DNA of 64,000 nucleotides from Erpetoichthys calabaricus (GCF_900747795.2 NC_041400.2:199248622-199312621); one strand, 5' to 3'; counted from the first letter of the stretch, positions 11,301 through 23,725 are shown. Notes: generated by a model from the letters alone, not told the origin. A program made the numbers and translations.

Positions 11301-14300
11301 AGGGAACTGAAATGCAAGAGTTGGCAGCGCAAATACCAGCACTGACAAGAAGGGCTCAAGGGATGCTGGTTAAGGGGGAGGTTCATACAAATGCTGGAAA
11401 AATACAACAGCAGGGCTTAAGGGGACCCCACACATCCCACTGCAAACTCTCGAGGCTAACGTACAGTTGTACAGTGTGGGGCGACACGTGACATTCTGTA
11501 CTCTGCATACTAGAAATCAGACACGGCACAATTGTCTGAAGCTGCACAAAGTTATAAACTGCTAGCTGAAGAGGAGCGAAGGCCAAACCGTTCTGTTGAC
11601 CTCGCATCACTGAAATTTGTGAAGCACTCTAGAAAGTCTGAGGGCATGCTGGGCTCTTCTAAGGCTTTGGAGATATAATGAGCCGTTCACTAAAGTGAAT
11701 AAACCTGCAGAGATCACAGTATCCCAAAGGTCTTACTGTATAAAGGAGTCTGTCTCCGTAACATTGTCGCCAGCACCTAAATCAAAAAAGAAAAAAAAAA
11801 AAATTCTGATCAAGAAAGTCTCACTTCAATTTTCAAAGCACCATTTTGTCATATAAACATAAAAATCACATTGCAAACTGCAGAAAGAGCCGCTTCTTCA
11901 TTTCAAATTGGGCCTCTCCCTATAAGACGTGTCCTGTCAATCAGGCATCACGTCACACATCAAAAGGCAATGGCCTGTGGTGCCAGCCAAGGACGACTTC
12001 ATTCTTTTTCAAATCCTGATTGCTACCTTTCAGAGTTAAAGGGGTTCCAGTCCAGCAGCATCAAGTGACAGGCACTCCACAGCTGGCCAGGTGAAAGTCA
12101 GTACATCTGGGATATGGGAAAGACACCTGGACTGGGATCTGAGCCGAGGACAGTGCAGATGTGAAGCAGCAGAAGTGCACCACCTGACTGCTGTACAACA
12201 TACCACCCTGACCACTTCATGTAAATTTTATGGACATGGCGAAGCTCACATTCCCTCCCTCCAAACATTTTTCTTAATAAATAGCAAGGAAACACAAGGC
12301 CAGCGCTGGAATGGATGCTCTACCCTAAAATCCCTAGCCAGATACTTTGAAAAATGGAGGATAAATAACATCCAAGACAATAAATGTGTGTCGCACAATA
12401 CATCAAAGGAGGCCTGACCACTCTACAAACAAAGGGTTAAATCAACAATCTAATCATAACAGACTTCGGGACAAAACACAACTCATGGTGGTCTTCAGTC
12501 CAAAGCACTGAAGGGTAGGTAAGAGTGCGATCTAAAAGGCCCAAGAGAAGTGCAAAACTACTTTATGGGGACCTGTGACCTCGTCCCACCTGTGGGTGGG
12601 ATATGGACCAAGAGGGTTAGCCGAGACGTCTGAATGAGCATCTTTACAAATCGCTAGTTAAACAGTCAAGCAACAACATGTAGGACAAGTGAATAGTCCC
12701 AAGTTGCTGGGCAATGTCTGGAGTACAAGACCAGCTGGCTACGTGAATAAACTTAATACAGAAATTTAGGAAGGCTTCAGATTTGGACTGAGGACTGCTG
12801 GAAACACAAGTCACATGTCACGGAGTTTGAAGAAACAGAGAAAGGAAGAATTCTTGAAAAATGACATATGGAGAGATGGTTAGTCACTAAAGAGGATGAG
12901 CAATGAACACTAAGCAGGAACGGAGGATCACGCAACAGAACGACTAACCGTGGCAATGGACGGGTGGCTGTGCTCAAGGCAGCCCTGGACAGACCACTGC
13001 AGGGCCTGCTGACACAGACGAGCCAATCACCAATGACACAAACATCTTGGGGATGATGGGATTGGGGGGACGATGCAAACTGTGCACAGACACCACATGG
13101 GTGGGGAGTTTCAGCCAAGGGCAACAGATCCACAAAGCAGCAGTGGCAACCACAGCGCTGGCATGCTGTGCAAAGGACAATTGATAAATCCGAGTGACAT
13201 GCGCACCTCTCATTCTAACTTGAAATGTCGCTGCTGTCAAGTGCAGCTTTCAGCCATTCGAACAATAACAGGATCATGTAACGGACATCAGTTTAATAGG
13301 GCAAGATTGTTGTATACTTTAAATCAAGACGGTCTTTGTCACGTACTAGAAAGACCTAAAGAAAGGCAGAAAGAAGAGATCAGCGTATGATGACGAATAC
13401 TGAAACAGAGAGTCAATCATTAACGCTGTGCAGCATCTCTTATAGCAACTTCACTGCAAACTAAGCACTCCAACCCCACGGCTCTCGTATTCACTGCTTA
13501 AATGGCTGGCACAGTGAACTGCCACCAGAAAGCCCCAACTCCCCCCTACCCCCACCCCCCATAGCGCACAAACTCACCTTTGACTTTCTTCTCTATGGGC
13601 CGGCTGTCTTGCTCGCATTTACCTGGAGGTGTTAGCAAAGACACAAGGATTACAACTGAAGGCTCCACTTGCTAAGGGCTCGGCCCGAGGAGCCGTTTCT
13701 CATAACAACTGGCATCTGTACTTTAAACATAACCTTTGGCCAAGGAAATCCCAACAAGTGCGAGGGCTCTCAATGTTGGGTACAAGGAGGCTTTGCCAAC
13801 CTTCAAATGTCATCTCATTGCTTAAGAAGAAAAAAAAAATTATAAAAATGAAGAACTTTATGATGGGAAGAAAAAAAAAAAACCCACCACCAATATATAT
13901 TTGTGGATGAATGCAGTCCGATCACTCCGTCAACCACTTGAAGGCCTGCTGACAGACAACAACTCTGAGCAGTTAACGGTCAGGGAAGTGGGGCTGAAAT
14001 GAGCACAACACAGAACTCTGCCTCCACTAAATGTCAGTGGTGCAGCAGGAAGTGCGGCTCACCGGAGAAGTTGAATTTGCTCTCGCATTGTCCTCTTTCT
14101 GCACGGCCCTTGGTGGTGGCCACTGAGGGTGCACAAACACGAGACACGTCAATAAGCACATGAAGAGCAGGTTTGAGCCTGTTTGTGATCTTAGTGGCAC
14201 GCGGACCTTTCAAGTTTCAAAGTCAGAGTACATCACTGGAGTGTGCCCTTATGCTGATGGCACAGAAGAGGAGATTTCAAACAATACACTTTGCTTTTTT

Positions 14301-17300
14301 GGAAAAACATCTTTAAAACAACATCAAAAACAAGTAAGATCAGAAGTTGGCAGACTCAGAAATGACCGATAATCACATCATGACATACGGGACACTCCAT
14401 GTCAAAACTACCGATGGACCAACCACTTTGGACTCAAAAAATTGTGGAAGAATGAGCAGTTGTACCCATGTTAGTCATGTTTGGATGTAAGAGCCATACT
14501 TCTAAGATGCAGCCAGTTTAGTATTTGGTCAGGTGGGGGGTTGTGTGTCAGTTTTATCCAGCATCATGTTTTTCCATCAGATTTCCAGAAGACCTTGTAT
14601 GATCAAAGCAGCCCCCTGAAGGTGACTAAAACTACGTTCAGGCCTCGGACGCACACACACACAGTATTTGTAACCTACACAGACTTTGTTTTTTTCCCCT
14701 TATTCAGATAACTGTACAGACTTCCTGAAAAAGCAATAAACAGAAAAGTAACTACATCAGGGTTTGAACAGCAGACCTCTTAAATCCAAAAAATCATTTA
14801 GGATTCATTTTCCAGCGCACCCTAACGGCATTTGGGAATGTGAAGAGGAGGTTTACCCCCCCCCCCCCCCCCTTTATTGTACACTGCCCCTTCTTTCGCA
14901 AAACACAAATCTTAAATTTTCTTAAGCAAATCTTTCAGGTTTATTTTCCATCCTAAAACAGGATGAATGTGCCGTGTCAATAATGGTCATCACAGAGTTT
15001 TCAATCAGTAGTGTGGCAGGATGATGCGGTTGCAGATCTCCAAGACTGCTTTGAAATGACAGACTGGGACATTTTCAGAGAGGCTGCTATGAATGGTGAC
15101 TCCATCAATCTGGAGGAGTACACAGACTCTGTGACTGGCTACATCTCCAAATGCATAGAGGATGTTACTGTTACCAAGGATGTTACCATAAGAGCCAACC
15201 AAAAGCCCTGGATGACAAGAGAAGTGCACAAGCTGCTCAAGATCACAAATGCAGCCTTCAGATCTGGAGACAAGGCTGTTCTCAGGATGACCAGCGTCAA
15301 CCTGTCACACGCTATAATGAGAGCTACAGTGGGGCAAAAAAATATTTAATCAGCCACCAATTGTGCAAGTTCTCCCACTTAAAAAGATGAGAGAGGCCTG
15401 TAATTGTCATCATAGGTATACCTCAACTATGATAGACAAAATGAGAAAAAAAATCCAGAAAATCATTGTCTGATTTTTAAAGAATTTACTTGCAAATTAT
15501 GGTGGAAAATAAGTATTTGGTCACCTACAAACAAGCAAGATTTCTGTCTCTCACAGACCTGTAAGTTCTTCTGTAAGAGGCTCCTCTGTCCTCCACTCGT
15601 TACCTGTATTAATGGCACCTGTTTGAACTTGTTATCAATACAAAAGACACCTGTCCACAACCTCAAACAGTCACACTCCAAACTCCACTATGGCCAAGAC
15701 CAAAGAGCTGTCAAAGGACACCAGAAACAAAATTGTAGACCTGCCCCAGGCTGGGAAGACTGAATCTGCAATAGGTAAGCAGCTTGGTGTGAAGAAATCA
15801 ACTGTGGGAGCAATTATTAGAAAATGGAAGACATACAAGACCACTGATAATCTCCCTCGATCTGGGGCTCCACGCAAGATCTCACCCCGTGGGGTCAAAA
15901 TGATCACAAGAACAGTGAGCAAAAATCCCAGAACCACACGGGGGGACCTAGTGAATGACCTGCAGAGAGCTGGGACCAAAGTAACAAAGGCTACCATGAT
16001 GAAAGAGCATACAGAGATGAGGTGGAACGGCTGTCCGCATGGTGTGAAGACAACAATCTATCTCTCAATGTCGACAAGACAAAGATAATCGTGGACTTCA
16101 GAAAATCACACCCTGTCCACATCCACTCAGCATCAACGGTTTAGATGTGGAGACTGTTAGGAGTACCAAGTTCCTCGGTGTGCACATGACTGAGGAACTT
16201 ACGTGGACACATAACACCTCATCACTAATCAAGAAAGCCCAGCAGAGACTACACTTCCTGAGGCGGCTGAAGCGAGCACGTCTTCCTCCTTCCATCCTCA
16301 CCATTTTCTACAGAGGCACCATTGAGAGTGTTCTGACCAGCTGTATCACGGTCTGGTATGGCAACTGCAACAAATCCGACCGCAAGCGCCTGCAAAAGGA
16401 TAGTGAAGACAGCAGAGAACATTATTGGGGTGCCTCTCCCTACACTATAGGACATATTTTACAAATGCAGTGTCTGCAAGGCCTGCAGCATTGTGCAGGA
16501 CCCCTTACATCCCTCACGTGGACTTTTCACACTTCTGCCACCCAAGAGAAGATACTGCAGCATCAAAGCCAGATCTGCCAGGCTGCAGGAGAGCTTTTAC
16601 CCCCAAGCTGTTAGACTCCTTAACACCAGGCTGCCCCCTGGGACCTTCCACACAGCCGCAACCACCTCTAAAAGCAGAACTTTTATACATGCGATCCACT
16701 GTCCTGTGAAGACGAGTGTGCAGGTAGAAAAGAACTGAAAATCTCCTACTGACCCTTAAGTATTTTGACATTCTGGATATCCTGCTGTGAAACATTCTGA
16801 CCGGTCATTGTTTACACAGGTCTTAAACAACTATTATCATACCCTGATAATTTCTCTATTCTCTATTCATTTATTTATTATATTACATATCTTACACATT
16901 GATATTGCTGCTACTTCTTTGTCTTGTCTTTGCACAATGTCTTGTTTGTGTTTTAAATTTTAATTCTAATTTTTAAATTATTATTTGCACGTCATGTTGT
17001 TACACTGTGGACCCTGAGCTTCGCAATTTCGTCTATCTGTATACTTGTATATGGTTGAGATGACAATAAAGTTCACTTTGACTTTTTGACAGTAAGTCTT
17101 TTTCATATCAAATGACTATGTCTGGTCTCCTGTTGCTGAAGACAGAATGTGATACTCGATGGCCAAGAGTACCAGGTACTCGAGGATACCCCCGTGTAGG
17201 GCGCCTACAATGCCCACTAGGAGGCTACACTACCATTTTGATCTCAAAAACAAAGATGCTCTAAACTGTGCACTTGGGCTGAAATAGAAATGAAATGGGT

Positions 17301-20300
17301 CACAATATCAGGAAGTGATGTGTTGAATGATAAATCAAGCAGCAGCTGCTGCCCAGGTCTTGTGCTTAACGTGCCTTTGCAGATTTATTTATTTTTTCCC
17401 TCATTAATCCCATACCTAAATTAGTGATGAAGAATTTGAGGATTACCATTACTGACAATTGGTGAATGTAACCCGAGTTTAGAATGGAAAATAAAAACAA
17501 GAGTCACATAAGTAAAGTAAGACTTGTTTTGGAAAAAGAAGGGACCATGTAGGATACAGGAAAAATGACTTTAAAAATGTCTGGACATTCCCACAATGCA
17601 TTAAGCAGGTCTGAAGATCAGACCCAAAGTGACTGTTTCACATTTGAGAGATTTGCAGTTTCTAGTTTGTTCAGAACCTTTCAAAGAGCCTTGTGTGGCT
17701 ATCTAAACATGGAAGACATCTCAGCAGGCTGCGTCAGTCACAAGTCTGCTTTCTGAAAGCCTAAACAGGCCAAAGCCAAAAACACAAAATATTGCCTTGT
17801 AAATATTATAAATACTGTATTGTAAAAACACAAAATATTGTCATCTTCTACTTCTGAAGGTCTGCTCTTACCAAGTGGTGCCACCTGGACCAAACATTTT
17901 GATTTTGTTACATACTATACCTGTAAAAGTACCAGTATGCACAATGTGAGCCTGCTAGCTGCTTTAGTTCTTGTGAAATTGATGAAAAAATAAAGCTGTG
18001 TCATCAAAACACTTTGACAGGGTGTCTCCTGGATGACGTGGGTTCACCTGGGATTTTTTTCAGACTGAAACGCATGGGATTTTTGGAAAAATCAGCCGAT
18101 TTGACATGGAATGACCATAAGCATGTATAAATTCAGGGAGAACAGCAGTGAAGGCACTGTATTCACACCAACTTACCTTGCTGATGCCTTTAATAATAAT
18201 AATAATAATAATACATTTTATTTATCAAAGGTGACTTACAACAATTGGTTTCATTTCTTTTGTTTTTCCAGTTGTAGCACAGAGCAGTGAAATGACCTGC
18301 TCAGGGTCACATGGTGTCAGTAGTGGGATTTAAACCCACAACCTCAGAGCTTAAAGTCCAAAGCCTTGAGCCGTTTGGGCAGGCACTTAGTGGCAAAGTC
18401 CTGGTGGAGATGGCAGCCAGTGTTCTGCCGGACATATGCGCTATGTTAGGCTACGTCAGGAGCCCAAGCTGCTCTGGTGTGAGTGTGCGCGTGTGAACCC
18501 AGGTATGATCTGAGGTTGGCCATTCTCTTCAAATTCCCGATCTGCTTTACAACTGAGGTCACCTGAGCACCAGTTGTGAGAAATGACATGAAACACTAGA
18601 CGTTGTTACTGGCAGTAACTGAGCAACTGCTGAACTTAACAGGCCCCAGTCATTAAATATTTACAGCACAAACACGGCCACTCATATACACTTCTATGGA
18701 TCAATACAATGACCTACAAACTTCAAAATCTGACCACAGTCACAATAACAGGTGACATCATATACAATCTGGTCAAGGCTCCCTGACAAAGTAGCCAGGT
18801 TCAATCAGGTCCTTCAAAACAATCAAGAGAGAGCAGACCCCCACTGGACCCCAGAATCCTCAGCAGTTACAGAACAGGATGGTCTGTTGTCACATCAACA
18901 TCCGCCGACGCCCAGAGGTGTACAGCAGCAGTTCACTCACTTCAGCGTGCCTGCTCAGTTCTACTGTCAGTTTAATTCGGACATCAAGGCCATATTAGTA
19001 ACATTCATTTGCCAAACTAAGAGCAGTACAGGCCTGTGCCCTTTGCACTTTAAAATAATGTCAGCCTGTAGTGTGTGATCTTGTTAAAAACCCAACTGTG
19101 ACCTTGTTCTACATATTGCAGTAATAGGTGCAGATGAAAAGCGAACAAGAGTGATGCCGAGCTACAGAAACACAATGATTAATATTCATTAAAGTCATCC
19201 ATAGCAAGCACTCAGTCAGCCTTGAGGGCCTCACTCTTGTCCAGGCTGGCACTCTCTCCTCAGTACCACAATGCCTTTTAAAATTAAATACGAGGCACAA
19301 CTTTGGGCTTCAATTATTTAATAGTAATCATCCACATAATACATTTTATTCATTCAGTTAACCAGAGTAGCGACACAAGGTTTATTTAGCTTGGTTTCTT
19401 TTATTGACAGCCAGGACATGATGATGCCAGTTACGCCCTGTGTACTGGTGATATAACTGACGAAGATAATAAAAATAAAATTCAGGAAGTTGAGAGTTTT
19501 TATGGATGATGCAGCCATGTCAGGTAAAATGTACGGTCAAACGGCTAGATGTCCATTTTTAAAATAATGTAAACATTTTAGATTTTCTGCTCAAGTTTTA
19601 ACCTGCCTTCTCAATTTATTTATTGGATTTCATTCCTGTCAGTTATTGGATAAAACTGACAAGGCCAATTCCATATTTTCTTGTGTAAACCTAAATAAAT
19701 ATAAACCTTGGCCTATTTTAAATGCGTCAGTTTTATCTGGTTTGTTCCATATGAAATGACTGATCACTTTCACATCCACATCATAGACCATAAAAGACAC
19801 GGATTTCTTAGAAATTTCTTCTGAAATAATAAACTTTCCTTAATCACATTTTAGTTCATCCGAGCAGCCACAAAATTGGACAGAAAAAAAAAAGTGAACT
19901 TGTGTGTGCATTTATCAGAAACAAACATTTTGATGAGAATTGGTGAGTGCATCGAGCAGCAAAAATCCTCTGTCACTAGGTGAGGGCAAACATCAAAGAA
20001 GCCTTTATATAGTGCCTTACAATAACAAACCTCATTCTAAAGCACAAAGTCAGCTCAGCGGCCCTTTGAAGAGCCGCAGTGGAGAAGATTAAGGCCTGGC
20101 TTGGGCGTATCAGAGGTAGGAAACACCACATGAATCCTTGTGGTTTACACGTCAAGTCCTCCACCACTAAACCCCACAGACTCCTGCTAAGCATGCGGAC
20201 AACCACACGTGTGATGTGCACTTCAGCTGTTTAGGCAGCGGGCCATACAAGTCGTGTCTACACGTTGCTGTTTTACAGTCAAAAGCCATGACGAGTTCCA

Positions 20301-21896
20301 ACAAGTGCGGTGAGCCTGTGCGAGTGTCTCATGAAATGCAACGCAGCAACTTACTGACTGCAAGGCAGGAACGGCCCTGAGTGGCACACATTCACAGAGC
20401 TACAGATTCAACAGCAAGCAAACTCTCAGAGTAAAAAATCCCTGGAGAAAACGGACCCACAGGCCAGGGGGCAACATGCAGACGCCAGAAAAACCACAAG
20501 TGAAACAAACCCAGCATCGAGAAGCGGTGCCAGGCAGGCGCACCAAGACCTGTGCCAGCCTCTTTACCAAACACCAAAGCGATTACTGTTAGTCTGCTCT
20601 ACAGGTCTGTGGCAGCCATAAAAATGTGTGCTCTTGTGGACTGGTATTCCACCCAGGCTTGGTTCTTATATTTGAAACCAAAGCTGCAGGAACGGTTGGC
20701 CCCCGAGAGTCTGATAACATAATAATGGATAACACGGACCACACAAGTTTCAACATGCACCGTGTTAAACAAACTGCCAGAGTCCTTTTCTGGCAAATCC
20801 TGGTCACTGGACAGGGCTTTTTAAATATCACAGACGTCGCTAAAATCGTCGTAAAGTGTCATTTGATGTAGTGGGGTTAAAGGCTTGAACTTCAAACCCT
20901 GAGGCTCAAATCCCACCACTGTGTCACCCTGAGCAACTCACTTCACCTGCCTGTCCTGCAACTGGAGGACACAACAGAAACGTAAACAAGTGTATGTCAA
21001 ATGCTGTTAGTCGCCTTGGATAGACGACATAAATAATAAGAGCAGCATTAGTTCAGCCCACGACACACGTCGGCAGTCCGGACTCCGCTTTCTTGATGTC
21101 CAACGTGGATTATCATTTGTCACAAACTCGTTACCGAGAACATGAAAAGGAAACTGCCAGCGAATGAGCTCCAATACCCGCTGTGAAGCTCCATCGCCGC
21201 GCCCCAATTCCCCTACCGGACTCGTCCAACAAGTTTCCTCTGATGCCCTGACTCGGACCAGTCTGGCTGGGTCCACCGCCACCAGCTCTCCTCTTCTTCT
21301 TCCTCCTCCTCCTCAAGGCGACAGTCACGTGACACACCCCATTCCTTTCGATGCGTTTGGTGGCCAGAGGGCAAAATCAGGTGCGGAAAAGAAAATGAAA
21401 AACCAAACGCAAATTCGTCCTTTGGAACCATAAAGGGACGAGTAACACGTCACGGTTATAAATGCGTACGATGGCAAGAAGTGCACCTCGGCGACACAAA
21501 CGCTAAACTACAACTGCCTTTATATGGAAGGAAGGAAGGAAGGCGCACTAAACGCCGACAAAAGTTCCAAAACACTCGGAGCCTGACGCGGCACACCACA
21601 CGTCCACGTCCTCTCCACGTGAAGTGTCGACGAGAGGCGGAATCTCCGCCGGTCACACTACACGAGAGCCGCTGACCCCCGCCAGGCTTTCACTTGGGAA
21701 TGGAAGCTGAGCCCGCCAGGGGACATATGAGCGAGCCGAAATGATTTATTACAAAATCCGCGGGCACGTCACGTGATGTTTCTTTTAAATGGACTTTAAG
21801 CACCACAGACAAAAAGCAGCGCTTCCCTAAAGAACCTCATCTTTTCACGGCGTTATAGCACTTACCTGCCAATTGTTGCTTGCTTTTACTTGCCAT
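5331..21896 (-). CDS. casp6: Caspase-6, effector cysteine protease
   Basis: Supported exons in transcript order: 21896-21866 (ATG 21896-21894), 11776-11737, 9066-8917, 7869-7793, 7699-7524, 6928-6784 and 5569-5331 (stop TAA). Phases join exactly, giving 285 residues against 293 in human. The product is a cytosolic/nuclear protease cleaving after aspartate, with targets such as lamins. The short prodomain contains the TETD removal site (residues 17-20). The large subunit carries [14 protein letters not shown], catalytic His118 (LSHGEND, codon 7644-7646) and Cys160 in the QACRG pentapeptide (codon 6923-6925). The small subunit carries [36 protein letters not shown] and CFASMLTKK, ending RPKSS. 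The linker has DSVD176 and VVAD185 where human has DVVD179 and TEVD193, and is five residues shorter between them. Two further in-phase mini-exons (14063-14098, 13578-13622) may lengthen the prodomain; these are listed separately. All catalytic parts are intact. Confidence 0.96.
5570..11736 (-). other. casp6 introns between the 3' exons, no repeat recognised
   Basis: The introns are 5570-6783, 6929-7523, 7700-7792, 7870-8916 and 9067-11736. I saw no transposon or extra exon in them. A (GT)n microsatellite lies at about 8472-8495 and an A-rich run at about 10840-10857. Confidence 0.6.
8472..8495. repeat. (GT)n microsatellite
   Basis: About 12 uninterrupted GT units lie in a casp6 intron, followed by a short CG-rich step (ctcgcgcg). 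Confidence 0.9.
13578..13622 (-). CDS. casp6: Candidate casp6 prodomain mini-exon (15 codons, optional)
   Basis: On the minus strand an acceptor (acctccag) is followed by 45 bases ending AAAG before a gtgagt donor. The exon is phase 1 to phase 1, so it could be included or skipped without changing the frame between exon 21896-21866 and exon 11776-11737. It would encode (G)[14 protein letters not shown]. It shares a short G-x-C-E core with the candidate at 14063-14098. Human caspase-6 lacks it as far as I recall. Transcript evidence is needed; it could be chance. Confidence 0.4.
14063..14098 (-). CDS. casp6: Candidate casp6 prodomain mini-exon (12 codons, optional)
   Basis: On the minus strand gtgcag is followed by 36 open bases and then gtgagc. 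It is also phase 1 to phase 1 and would encode (E)[11 protein letters not shown]. The polypyrimidine tract before the acceptor is weak. Together with 13578-13622 it would raise the protein to 312 residues. Confidence 0.35.
14856..14872. repeat. Poly-C tract
   Basis: About 17 consecutive C in a casp6 intron, plain homopolymer. Confidence 0.9.
15008..15326 (+). mobile_element. L2/Rex1-like LINE fragment, linker upstream of the reverse transcriptase
   Basis: An open stretch from 15011 reads as the region between endonuclease and reverse transcriptase of fish non-LTR elements ([13 protein letters not shown], then [14 protein letters not shown] and [10 protein letters not shown]). It is cut by a Tc1 transposon at a TA dinucleotide (15325-15326). 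The later part of the same type of element resumes at 15998. Confidence 0.75.
15327..15997 (+). mobile_element. Tc1-like transposon, 5' portion only
   Basis: It starts with CAGTGGGGCAAAAA directly after TA, as expected for a Tc1/mariner end. From ATG 15690 the transposase N-terminus is open for about 100 codons: [16 protein letters not shown], a paired helix-turn-helix region, and the [11 protein letters not shown] linker similar to GRPR motifs. The element stops abruptly at about 15997, inside the DNA-binding part. The catalytic domain and right terminal repeat are absent, and the sequence continues as LINE. Confidence 0.85.
15998..17092 (+). mobile_element. L2/Rex1-like LINE, 3' part with 3' end
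   Basis: It encodes the C-terminal reverse transcriptase and thumb region: [60 protein letters not shown] and [20 protein letters not shown]. The end (ATGACAATAAAGTTCACTTTGAC) is a typical fish LINE 3' tail. Frame breaks occur after about 16400, so it is inactive. It fits the element whose upstream part is at 15008-15326, with the intervening RT core lost. Confidence 0.8.
17093..18184. other. casp6 intron 1, unannotated stretch
   Basis: AT-rich intron sequence. I see no exon or recognisable transposon. Confidence 0.5.
18185..18390 (-). mobile_element. tRNA-headed SINE with LINE-like tail, antisense
   Basis: Read on the minus strand, a tRNA-like B box (GGTTTAAATCC, about 18331-18341) is followed by TGACCCTGAGCAGGTCATTTCA, an A-rich CTGGAAAAACAAAAGAAATG segment, TTGTAAGTCACCTTTGATAAA, and an (ATT)n tail seen as (TAA)n at 18189-18213. 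The copy at 20868-21050 shares this layout in the opposite orientation. Confidence 0.7.
18391..20867. other. casp6 intron 1, mostly unique sequence
   Basis: I see no coding exon. A short retroposon-tail-like motif (ttatatagtgccttac) occurs near 20005-20025. The rest is unassigned. Confidence 0.5.
20868..21050 (+). mobile_element. tRNA-headed SINE, sense copy of the 18185-18390 family
   Basis: It contains CTGAGGCTCAAATCCCACCA (degenerate B box), CACCCTGAGCAACTCACTTC, GCAACTGGAGGACACAACAG and GTTAGTCGCCTTGGATAGACG, followed by an ATAAATAATAA tail. The order matches the antisense copy 2.5 kb away. It has diverged, so it is old. Confidence 0.65.
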
Positions 21897-22160
21897 GCTG
21901 CAGCAGCACGAAACTCTGAAGTCGCCCAAAGCGCTTCGACGTTCGGCAATAAAAGCGACTCGGCACGAGACGGAAATTCTGGCCCAATGAGGCGATTGGC
22001 TAAGAGTGAGCGGGGGCGGGGACAAGCGCGTCAATCACTACGGCCGCGCCTAGCGCGCTTTGAACTGCCAGCGTCTCTGACTTGGCGCGGAGGCTCTTGG
22101 GTTCTTCCCGGGCTCGTGCGCGTGCGGTACCGGCAGAGTGCGCTTTTCGAATGAGCCGAG
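21894..22160 (-). promoter_or_regulatory. casp6 promoter / 5' UTR, GC-rich
   Basis: The region upstream of the casp6 start codon is rich in CpG. On the minus strand it holds a CCAAT box (ATTGG at plus 21995-21999), and there is a GC box (gggggcgggg, 22012-22021) with further gcgcg clusters to about 22140. No TATA box is obvious. This fits a housekeeping-type promoter with initiation near 21920-21980. The start site itself is not determined. Confidence 0.6.
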
Positions 22161-23104
22161 CGCCCGACATTAAGTGTAATTTACGGAAGAGGTGACAAAC
22201 AGTAAAATGACAAGAGGCGGGACAGTAGTGTGAGAGTGGAGGGAGAACGAGAGAGAAGGCACAACAGCAGGAGTCGAAGAGGCCACTAGGAGGCAGAAGG
22301 GCTCGAAACTGGAGTGGAGCGCGTACTGCTCTGCCGCCTCTGCCAACTTGGGCGTCCACGCCTGGAGCGGAGATGCCACCTGGAAACCTGAGCTGCAGTT
22401 GTTTTATGTCTGCATGCTAATTGGTCAGACGATTCCTTCGGTTGTGCTTTCGATCCTCCCGTTTTGCAGTGCCAAGCCTTCCCTTACGTTAGTTATCAGT
22501 TGTAGTTAGTCGATGTGGTGTGAGGTTAGGTGTGTCAATGCGCGGTTATCGGGATGTGTACGATGAAGTCACGTTCTTGATTGTAAAAAGTCATAGAACC
22601 GACTGGAACGAATGTTTAAGCATAAGGAGTCGGGTATCCCAGCCGCCTGGAGCTACAAGTACCTGGAGTTATCCTAACGCACAGTCGTCATTATTACAGT
22701 CAGTTAAGCCTCCATCAACCATCCCTGGGCCAAGCTCTGGTGGCCTGCAGCTACACTCTGCTGGCACCCACCGGAGTCAACTCCACCTTCTTGGAGCTCC
22801 ATGGTGGAGGCTGCGGGCTGCAGAGATGTATTCTTGAGCAATAAGGGTTTATCTGCTCACGTCTTCTCTGTTCACTTCATAGTCTTGGACTTTATTGGGT
22901 TCATGGCGTATATCACAAAGTGACGTGTGTATTTTAAGTCATCAGTCAAAAAGTGGATCTTAGTTGGGGTTTAATTGCTGTTTAATGTTCCCCAGATGTA
23001 CTGTTTCAGCTGATCTCTCTTTCCTTTTAGCCCTGCTGATTTCTATCAACGATTGCAATGTTTATTTTGGTGGCACATTTCCATAAAAAAATGTAGCTCA
23101 CATG
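22161..23104. other. Intergenic, unassigned
   Basis: This lies upstream of casp6. No gene, RNA or transposon was recognised with confidence. Confidence 0.45.
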
Positions 23105-23725
23105 CAGCGGCCCATCTTTTATTTAACCAGCTGAGATGGGCACACGCCACTCTTCACTTCAGGTCGCCACATTGGCCCTTATGGGTGCCCGCTTTAAATT
23201 CAAATCCCTGATGCTTGTCTACAGAGTAGTCAGTGGGTCAGCACCTGTGTGGATGGGGGCACTGGTGAGGTCCTGTATTCCTTTCTGCCCACTGAGGTCT
23301 GCCAGGGATCATCGACTGGTGGTCCCAAGTCTCAATCCAGACTCTTCTCTTGCGTAGTTCCCAGTTGGTACAACAGGCTGCCCACCTCCATCTGAACTGC
23401 TGACTCCTTAAGAAGTGACTGAAAACCCATTTGTTCTGTGAATTTCTAATAGAAAAAAAAGCCACCTTTGCTATGGGGCATCTTATATTATTAACTTGAT
23501 GTTAGATTGAATTCAATTGCTTTATCCATTGTGACCTATGATTGTAAATTTATCAGTTAGTCATCTTTTCACTTGTGGCAGTCAGCTTTTGTTAAGCGTC
23601 CTACTACACTTGCTGGAACACACAGGCCCAGGCCTCATGTTACTCGATTATGGTTACCTGTCTTGTAAGTCACTTTGGATAAAAGAGCCTGCCACTCAAG
23701 TAAATGTGGAATGTAAGTGTAGCTC
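23105..23725 (+). mobile_element. L2-like LINE 3' fragment
   Basis: It translates to the C-terminal tail of fish LINE-2-type ORF2 (FKFKSLMLVYRVVSGSAPVW, LRSARDHRLVVPSL). It ends with TTGTAAGTCACTTTGGATAAAAGAGCCTGCC and a degenerate AAATGTGGAATGTAAGTG tail, a very common fish LINE 3' end. It is heavily decayed. Confidence 0.75.
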
